Positions 58,145 through 64,000 of a stretch of 64,000 bases of DNA are shown here, piece by piece. Position numbers and translations under genes: made by a program. The notes under the pieces are model-generated. The model saw only the letters and a list, made by a program, of their open reading frames with translations, was not told the origin of the DNA and made no database searches. Each line of letters starts with the position of its first letter. The first letter of the stretch is position 1. Source of the stretch: Euryarchaeota archaeon UBA103 (GTDB lineage: Archaea > Thermoplasmatota > Poseidoniia > Poseidoniales > Thalassarchaeaceae). The stretch is from positions 98,370 through 162,369 of the forward strand of contig DAYH01000031.1 of NCBI GenBank assembly GCA_002506825.1. Reading direction: 5' to 3'.

Positions 58145-61100
58145 TCAGTCTTCCTTTCTGCGACCAACAAGGGCGGCGCCGACTAGTGCGATAGCGGCTA
58201 GCAGAGCAGGGAATCCTGGCACTGCGTTCGTCCAACCAAGCTCGGTCTCGGAATCTCCGTCACCGGCTGTGTCGTCGGTATCGTCTAGTGCATCACAAAG
58301 ATCGTCGCCGTCGAAGTCAGATGGCACGGAGTTCGCATCAAGCGAATCTGTCCCGCAGGATATCTCGTACGCGTCTGTGTAATCGTCGCCGTCGTCGTTG
58401 TCATCGGCGTTGTCGCCAGTTCCGTCTCCGTCCGTGTCGAGCCACTCTGTCGCGTCCATTGGAGCCCAGTCGTTCGAATCAGCGTATCCATCGCCATCGT
58501 CGTCATTGTCTCCGTTGTCTCCAATGCCATCGCCGTCAAAGTCAGCCGACTCTCCTGGGTTGTATGGGAAAGCGTCGTCCGTATCTTCGACTCCGTCTCC
58601 GTCGTCGTCGGCATCTGCATTGTTGCCGATACCATCGGCGTCTAGGTCGGAGGTCTCGCTCGGATCTGTTGGGAACGCATCTATTCCGTCATTGACGCCG
58701 TCGCCGTCATCGTCGGCATCTGAGTTGTCACCCAGACCATCGCCGTCAAGGTCGGCGGACTCGCTTGGGTCCATTGGGAACGCATCGTCGACATCGTCGA
58801 CTCCGTCTCCGTCATCGTCGGCATCTGCATTGTTGCCGATTCCGTCGCCGTCGTCATCTGCGGATTCGTTCGGATCCATTGGGAATGGATCAGCTACGTC
58901 AGCTACTCCGTCTCCGTCATCGTCTGGATCGACATTGTCGCCAAGGCCGTCGCCGTCTGTGTCCACACACTCGTTGATGTTGTATGGGAATGCATCACTT
59001 GCATCGTCACAGCCATCACCGTCATCGTCGGTGTCCGCGTTGTCGCCGATACCGTCTCCGTCATAGTCCGAAGTCTCGCTAGAATCTAGTGGGAACGCAT
59101 CCAATCCGTCTGTTACTCCGTCGTTATCGTCGTCGGTGTCGTTATTGTCACCTGTTCCGTCTCCGTCGTTGTCCGAGAACTCGCTGGAGTCCATTGGGAA
59201 CGCGTCGTTAGCATCGAGTACGCCGTCATTGTCGTCATCGTCATCCATGCCGTCGCAGATTCCATCTACGTCGTTGTCAGGCGACATCGACGTAGCATCC
59301 AGTGTATCTGTTCCACAGGCAATCTCCTCGGCATCTGTCCAGCCGTCGTTGTCGTCATCGTCATCGATGGTGTACAGAGAGGCGTCGCAGGCGGTTCCGT
59401 TGAACATGAAGCCCAAGGCATCCGAAAGTCCGTCGCCATCGGAGTCCAGTCCGACGCATGGATCCAAGCTGTCGATATCGATTGCGTCATTTGTGCCGTC
59501 ATTATCATCATCTAGGTCATAGTTGGAAGATACCAACACGCTTGGAAGGACCAAGTTGTCTATCCATGCTGTGCTGGAACCTCCTGAGGCCCCTGTTCCG
59601 AAGTCGAATACGAAGTCCACTGTGGAGTTTCCAGGGGACATGGTCCATTGCATGCTTCCCGAGTTTTCCCCGCACCACTCGCCGTTGATGCAACCGCCGT
59701 ACTGGGATGCGTCAATCTGCACCCCGTCGACGAATACCTTCAGGCCATCTGTGTATCCAGTGGTTGTAGTCCTTAGGTAGGAGCTGACCTTCCAGTCCCA
59801 TGACATTGTTCCTCCGCTTGAGAAGAACGTGATGGAGGCCGTGACCTCACCGTATGATCCACTGCCTAGCTGACCGGACATCAGGGAGTACGTTCCTGCG
59901 ATCGGGGTCGTGGATGTGACTGACCAGTCGTCGTGTATCGTACTTGGGACACACGCGGCTGGTGCTGTGAACCCTTGCCCTCCGGTGCATTGCGCGAACG
60001 CCCATGTCGAGGATGTGTTGGTTGGTACTGCCCCTCCCTCGAAGTCATAGGAGTCGCCTGCAGTGACGTTGTTTCGGAAGTCGGCTAGACCGTCTCCATC
60101 TGTGTCTGTGCTCTGCGAATTATCCAGTGGCCAGACATCCAGGTCATCTGGAACTCCGTCGTTGTCGTCATCCGTATCGATGTTGTCGCCCACGAAGTCT
60201 CCATCGACGTCTGAGTCCTCAGAAGGATCGTTCGGGAAAGCGTCCGATGTGTCTGGAGTTCCGTCGTTGTCGTCATCCAGGTCAGCGTTGTCGCCGATTC
60301 CGTCGCCGTCCGCGTCAGAAGTCTCGGTTGGATCTAGTGGGTACAGGTCGTTCCAGTCGTATACCCCGTCCCCATCGTCATCGGTGTCCTGTATGTTACA
60401 GTAACCGTCACCATCGGTATCTAGGTACTCTGTAGCGTCGTACGGACAGTCGTCATTTACGTCTAGGTATCCGTCGTCGTCATCGTCTAGATCTAGGTCA
60501 AGACCATCAGAGTAGAACATTATGTTGTCCAAGTAGATGGATTCGGTCGCGGCGTTCGAGGAGAACTCCACGACTAGGTAACCCGTACCTGCGACAGCTC
60601 CTGATACGCTAGTCCATGCTCCCTCGTATGTTGGGAAGTCCAGATCGATGTCATATCCATTGGTGTCCAGAAGTACCGTTGTTGTGGTTCCGACGAAGCT
60701 CACAGTGATGTAGTCCGTGGATTCCCAGCTTGTGCTCTGGACATACAGGTCCATCGAGACGCTATCCACGTCCGATACTGTGCCAGTGGTCAACGTGGTT
60801 ATTCCGTCTGTGTCTGACATCTGGTATCCCTGTACCCCCTCTGTGAAGGCTCCGACGGTTGTCGCGAAGCTAGTGACTCCGAAGTAGTCACCGTCCGAGA
60901 GTCCTGTCGAGTTGGTGGTCGTGTACGAAGCCTCGTAGCTGACATCGCTACCCGTTACCGAGGCAGAGAACGCCATACCAGACAGGGTTGCGTAGTTAGC
61001 GATGTTACTTTGGCTGTATGTGTAGGTTCCAGTCTCATAGAATGGCCCGTATGTTCCAGTAAGTGATGAGCCTGAGTCGAAAGCGTCTGCAGACATCAGC

Positions 61101-64000
61101 AGGTGCCCAGAAGGACCTGTCAATGTTACCGCCCCTAATACAATGGTGTAGTAGGAGTAGGAGTTGACGGTCAATGACTCACCAGCGTTAACTGTGAAGC
61201 TGCATGTGAAGTCGCCACTTACGTATCCGAACGCTCCTGTGCTCGTAATGGTCTGGCAGACATTCCTGGATGCGCTATTGTAGGACACCGCAGACTCACC
61301 AGCGTTGTTGGTGAGCGTGTGGTTCAGAGACTCGTTGCCTGTATCCGTGTATATGGTTCCGGTGGAGGCGGCCTCGAATCCTATCGAGGCTACTGCTGGC
61401 ATGCATCCGGCCACTAGTGTGTCCGGGTTTCCATCGCCATCGAAGTCACTGCTCGCACATGCGTTCAGTGGCCATACGTCGGTTGTGTCGATCACCCCAT
61501 CGCCGTCATCATCAGTGTCGGCGTTGTTACCAGTGCCGTCACCGTCTGTATCGATAGCCTCAGTACTATCCAGTGGGAACGCGTCATCTGCGTCCACAAT
61601 AGAGTCGCCGTCATCATCGATGTCGAGGACGAGTGTGGATGTGCAACCAGCTGTCATGGTGTCTGGCTGTCCGTCACTGTCGGTGTCGGTGTCTGCGCAG
61701 ACGTCGTATGCGAATGCATCGTTGACGTCCAGTGTTCCATCGGCGTCATCGTCAGGATCAGCGTTATCACCAGTTCCGTCGGCATCAAAGTCGACCCACT
61801 CAGTGGAGTCATCTGGGAACACGTCAGCCGTATTGCTGTACGAGTCTCCATCCCTATCAGCATCTAGCGCGTCACAAGTGTAGTCTCCGTCCATATCGGC
61901 AGGGGTGCTTGTGCTGTCCAGCGAGTTGCTGGATGATGCGTATGCACCGCCGTCGTTGCACAGGGCCGTAGTTGCCGTATCGTAAGCGTCTCCCTCGTGT
62001 AGGTCGGAGTAACCATCGCCGTCATCGTCAAAGTCCTGTGGGGTTCCTGCTGTTGTAACAGCTGGGTACCCAATGGTCTGAGAGGTAGGCAGTGATATGT
62101 CATCGACTGCAACGAAGTCGTTAACTCCGACACAAGAGCTACCGGCTGAGCACCACGAGGAGTCTCTCGTGTATGTCCATGTCAATGCGTGTGATCCTGC
62201 GGTCAGAGTGTGGGTGTAGGATTCCCATCCAGCACTTGTACCACAGTCCCTGGTTACGATTGTCCCATCGACTGAGAAGGTCATGTAGTCATATCCATCA
62301 CAGCCAGAGTCGTACTCAGTCTGAGTCAGGTAGGCGAAGCTCATGTCGCCAGCGTAGGTCGTAACAGTCAGAGTCATTGTATATGTCCTTGAGTGTTGGT
62401 CAGTAGGACCTGCGATCATTGAGTAAGTACCTGAATTGGCGTAGTCAGTTGCTATCGCCCAGTCATAGGTACCGCTGTTAACGAATGAAAGTCCAGCAGA
62501 ACCGCTATCGAAGTTCTCGACGTTGTTGGAAGTAACAACATCCGCCCTAACAATGTCTGCCCTGCCATCGCCGTCTGTGTCGACCCATGCATCGTAATCG
62601 AAATCGAACGCATCAACAGCGTCCAGATAGCCGTCATTGTCATCATCAGTGTCTACTGAGTTACACATGTTGGTTGCTGTAGTCTGTCCGCCTGTACCTG
62701 GGTAGGTTAGCTTGACTGTGTCGCCGTCATAGTCCGACGGTGTCGAGCTTGCACTTGCCTTGTCGGTGCCACAGGCATCCTCGTACACATCGTCCCAGCC
62801 GTCATTGTCTCCGTCCAGTGGGTATGTGTCGGTTCCGTCAGGGGTTCCGTCATTGTCGTCATCGGCGTCTGCTGTGTTGGGGATTCCGTCGCCGTCTGTG
62901 TCCCACCACTCGTTAGAGTCGAGGGGCGCGACGTCATCCACGTCAGCGTAACCGTCGCCGTCGTCGTCGGTATCTGCGTTATTTCCAATCAGGTCGCCGT
63001 CCGTGTCAGTAGTCTCGCTGGCATCCGTTGGGAATGCGTCGTAGGTATCCATGACACCGTCATTGTCGTCGTCGACGTCCTCTGTGAGGGTGGTTGTGCA
63101 ACCGCTGACTAGCGTGTCTGGCTGACCGTCACCGTCTGTGTCGACGTTCGCGCAGGCATCCGTTGGGAACGCATCGCTGTTGTCACCGTATCCGGTTCCG
63201 TCTGATCCAGATGGTGCGTCACCGTCCGTGTCATCCCACTCTGCAGAGTTCAATGGGAACTGGTCAGTGTCATCGTTATCGCCGTCTGCGTCACAATCTG
63301 CTAGTAGTGAGCATCCTGCGTTCTCGTTGACGTCGAGCACGTTGTCGTCATCGTCATCCATGTCCAGTACTGTTCCAGCTGTGCTGGTCGAAGGCGTTGT
63401 GGATGTCTGATAGGCCACTGTTGCGGCCTGACCGCCATCGCTCCATGAATCTGTGATCACTAGGGTGTAAGTCCCTGCGGTTAGCGAGGCAGATACTGTC
63501 TGACCACTACCATAGTAGGAAGAATGCGTGTAGCTTGATCCGCCTACGGTCATGGTCCCCTCACCGGCATAGTAGTCAGTTGCGGTCATTGTTGCCGTTG
63601 CTGTGATCCCTGATGGCACTGTGAATGTACAAGTAGCTGAGCCACCAGTGTTTGTGATGTCACAAAGAGTTGTGGTCACTGTAACAACTGCATTCGGGAA
63701 GTCGTCTGCCTTGCCGTCACCGTCTGTGTCAGTCCATGCGTCTATGTCGTTGTCGAAAGCATCTGTGGCATCGTCTACTCCGTCGGCGTCGTCGTCAGTA
63801 TCTGCGTTGTCCCCTATTGTGTCGCCGTCGTAGTCGACCCACTCAGTGGAGTCGAGCGGGAAGGCGTCGTTCGAGTCATCATAACCATCACCATCGTCAT
63901 CGCTGTCTAGTTCGTCACAGCTCAGGTCTCCGTCTGTATCCAGAGGCGTGCTAGTAGCATCCAGTGGATCGGAGGCAGTACCACAGTTGGTTGTCTCGTC
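58145..64000 (-). CDS. Giant aspartate-rich repeat surface protein with PGF-CTERM, partial
   Basis: At least 1951 residues of the C-terminal part are visible. The frame stays open to the right edge, with no stop from 63680 to 64000, so the GTG near 63679 is internal and the true start is off-window. Most of the sequence is thrombospondin type 3-like, with many D-x-D-x-D-G calcium-binding loops. Beta-rich, Gly/Ser/Thr/Tyr-rich domains interrupt them at about 63400-63680, 62060-62530, 60520-61390 and 59520-60070; some resemble LamG/MAM or concanavalin-like modules, a weak guess. It ends with a PGF-CTERM signal. Likely a secreted, calcium-stabilised surface protein or adhesin, anchored by archaeosortase. 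Signal peptide not visible. Confidence 0.9.
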   Translation of the reverse strand, partial: DETTNCGTASDPLDATSTPLDTDGDLSCDELDSDDDGDGYDDSNDAFPLDSTEWVDYDGDTIGDNADTDDDADGVDDATDAFDNDIDAWTDTDGDGKADDFPNAVVTVTTTLCDITNTGGSATCTFTVPSGITATATMTATDYYAGEGTMTVGGSSYTHSSYYGSGQTVSASLTAGTYTLVITDSWSDGGQAATVAYQTSTTPSTSTAGTVLDMDDDDDNVLDVNENAGCSLLADCDADGDNDDTDQFPLNSAEWDDTDGDAPSGSDGTGYGDNSDAFPTDACANVDTDGDGQPDTLVSGCTTTLTEDVDDDNDGVMDTYDAFPTDASETTDTDGDLIGNNADTDDDGDGYADVDDVAPLDSNEWWDTDGDGIPNTADADDDNDGTPDGTDTYPLDGDNDGWDDVYEDACGTDKASASSTPSDYDGDTVKLTYPGTGGQTTATNMCNSVDTDDDNDGYLDAVDAFDFDYDAWVDTDGDGRADIVRADVVTSNNVENFDSGSAGLSFVNSGTYDWAIATDYANSGTYSMIAGPTDQHSRTYTMTLTVTTYAGDMSFAYLTQTEYDSGCDGYDYMTFSVDGTIVTRDCGTSAGWESYTHTLTAGSHALTWTYTRDSSWCSAGSSCVGVNDFVAVDDISLPTSQTIGYPAVTTAGTPQDFDDDGDGYSDLHEGDAYDTATTALCNDGGAYASSSNSLDSTSTPADMDGDYTCDALDADRDGDSYSNTADVFPDDSTEWVDFDADGTGDNADPDDDADGTLDVNDAFAYDVCADTDTDSDGQPDTMTAGCTSTLVLDIDDDGDSIVDADDAFPLDSTEAIDTDGDGTGNNADTDDDGDGVIDTTDVWPLNACASSDFDGDGNPDTLVAGCMPAVASIGFEAASTGTIYTDTGNESLNHTLTNNAGESAVSYNSASRNVCQTITSTGAFGYVSGDFTCSFTVNAGESLTVNSYSYYTIVLGAVTLTGPSGHLLMSADAFDSGSSLTGTYGPFYETGTYTYSQSNIANYATLSGMAFSASVTGSDVSYEASYTTTNSTGLSDGDYFGVTSFATTVGAFTEGVQGYQMSDTDGITTLTTGTVSDVDSVSMDLYVQSTSWESTDYITVSFVGTTTTVLLDTNGYDIDLDFPTYEGAWTSVSGAVAGTGYLVVEFSSNAATESIYLDNIMFYSDGLDLDLDDDDDGYLDVNDDCPYDATEYLDTDGDGYCNIQDTDDDGDGVYDWNDLYPLDPTETSDADGDGIGDNADLDDDNDGTPDTSDAFPNDPSEDSDVDGDFVGDNIDTDDDNDGVPDDLDVWPLDNSQSTDTDGDGLADFRNNVTAGDSYDFEGGAVPTNTSSTWAFAQCTGGQGFTAPAACVPSTIHDDWSVTSTTPIAGTYSLMSGQLGSGSYGEVTASITFFSSGGTMSWDWKVSSYLRTTTTGYTDGLKVFVDGVQIDASQYGGCINGEWCGENSGSMQWTMSPGNSTVDFVFDFGTGASGGSSTAWIDNLVLPSVLVSSNYDLDDDNDGTNDAIDIDSLDPCVGLDSDGDGLSDALGFMFNGTACDASLYTIDDDDDNDGWTDAEEIACGTDTLDATSMSPDNDVDGICDGMDDDDDNDGVLDANDAFPMDSSEFSDNDGDGTGDNNDTDDDNDGVTDGLDAFPLDSSETSDYDGDGIGDNADTDDDGDGCDDASDAFPYNINECVDTDGDGLGDNVDPDDDGDGVADVADPFPMDPNESADDDGDGIGNNADADDDGDGVDDVDDAFPMDPSESADLDGDGLGDNSDADDDGDGVNDGIDAFPTDPSETSDLDADGIGNNADADDDGDGVEDTDDAFPYNPGESADFDGDGIGDNGDNDDDGDGYADSNDWAPMDATEWLDTDGDGTGDNADDNDDGDDYTDAYEISCGTDSLDANSVPSDFDGDDLCDALDDTDDTAGDGDSETELGWTNAVPGFPALLAAIALVGAALVGRRKED
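58148..58219 (-). other. PGF-CTERM sorting signal
   Basis: The last 24 residues begin with the PGF motif (VPGFPALLAAIAL), continue as a hydrophobic segment (VGAALVG), and end in basic RRKED. This tripartite form is the archaeosortase A recognition signal. It sits at the C-terminus of the giant repeat protein; the peptidase candidate is at 37718-38704. Confidence 0.88.
58364..59203. repeat. Eight tandem 105-bp (35-aa) repeats in the giant gene
   Basis: Eight consecutive units of exactly 35 codons. Each runs approximately as AFPxDxSExxDxDGDGxGDN followed by A-D-x-D-D-D-G-D-G-V plus five variable residues. Units differ at the DNA level but share length and Asp spacing, so this is a protein-coding tandem array. 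The last unit diverges (it begins WAP and has DNDDGDDY). Similar but less regular copies continue upstream through the gene. Confidence 0.85.

Noticed and set aside
58398..59066. A 222-residue Ser/Pro-rich frame on the plus strand opposite the giant gene
   Set aside because: It is the antisense reading of the Asp-rich repeats, whose GAC and GAT codons read as GTC and ATC on the other strand. Similar antisense frames occur over all repeat blocks, with no start signal or family match.
58364..59203. CRISPR array
   Set aside because: The repeat period is 105 bp, units are degenerate and in frame, and no unique spacers between identical repeats are seen.
63480..63679. A start for the giant protein at the GTG near 63679
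   Set aside because: The same frame continues without a stop to 64000 and encodes more Asp-rich repeats, so this GTG is an internal Val codon.
1..64000. tRNA, rRNA or insertion-sequence genes
   Set aside because: Every larger gap was read by eye and none shows a T-loop sequence such as GGTTCRANNCC in the right setting, terminal inverted repeats, or a transposase motif. A covariance-model search could still find a missed RNA.

Overview
The window is a dense stretch of archaeal chromosome with almost no spare DNA. Information-processing genes are archaeal in type throughout: PriS, RFC large subunit, EF-2, uS12/uS7, eL43, the Rrp4/Rrp41/Rrp42 exosome, SBDS, proteasome alpha, SRP54, aIF5A, TiaS, TrmY, KptA, isopentenyl phosphate kinase and a split transketolase. 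Together with a large PGF-CTERM surface protein, an archaeosortase, an OPT-type transporter and futalosine-route menaquinone genes, this suggests a marine Thermoplasmatota archaeon, most likely Marine Group II (Poseidoniales). That assignment is inferred from gene content and was not tested by a search. No rRNA, tRNA, CRISPR array, insertion sequence or integrase was seen. No stretch over 300 bases lacks a gene; the largest gaps (about 43985-44151, 58016-58144, 9204-9330, 353-463) hold promoter-like AT-rich boxes, one GC-rich hairpin and one member of a short near-repeat pair.

Layout. 1-5770: a partial CNNM-type membrane protein, methionyl-tRNA synthetase, two proteins of unknown function (a Lys-rich membrane protein and a poly-proline/acidic protein), primase small subunit and a small unknown protein. 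5859-9203: menaquinone genes mqnD, mqnA and mqnE, with a half-length deoxyhypusine-hydroxylase-like HEAT protein between mqnD and mqnA. 9331-17571: split transketolase, ProRS, CoaBC, a thiolase, KptA and small membrane or zinc-ribbon proteins. 17639-20175: an isoprenoid pair, IPK followed by a fused IPP isomerase-prenyl synthase. 20176-23541: the str operon (uS12, uS7, EF-2). 23633-27153: UbiD-family decarboxylase, TPR-like proteins and a Nudix hydrolase. 27140-31736: a leftward supercluster of psmA, SBDS, rrp4, rrp41, rrp42, eL43, pcc1 and prefoldin beta.

31836-38704: diphthamide ligase, adenylosuccinate lyase, small unknown proteins, a RecA-like ATPase, TiaS, a GmhA-GmhB heptose pair and an archaeosortase. 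38696-47423: a very long Lhr helicase, GlyRS and RFC large subunit. 47424-58015: Trk potassium uptake, a membrane protein, SRP54, TrmY, SurE, an EamA permease, an OPT transporter and aIF5A. 58145-64000: the C-terminal 1951 residues of a giant aspartate-rich repeat protein ending in a PGF-CTERM signal.

Three links across the window stand out. First, the substrate of hypusination (aIF5A), a candidate hypusine hydroxylase and a protein with long proline runs, the kind of client that needs IF5A, are all present. Second, an archaeosortase and a giant protein carrying the matching sorting signal are both present. Third, IPK, a type I isomerase-prenyl synthase fusion and a UbiD-family decarboxylase could together cover the late archaeal isoprenoid pathway.
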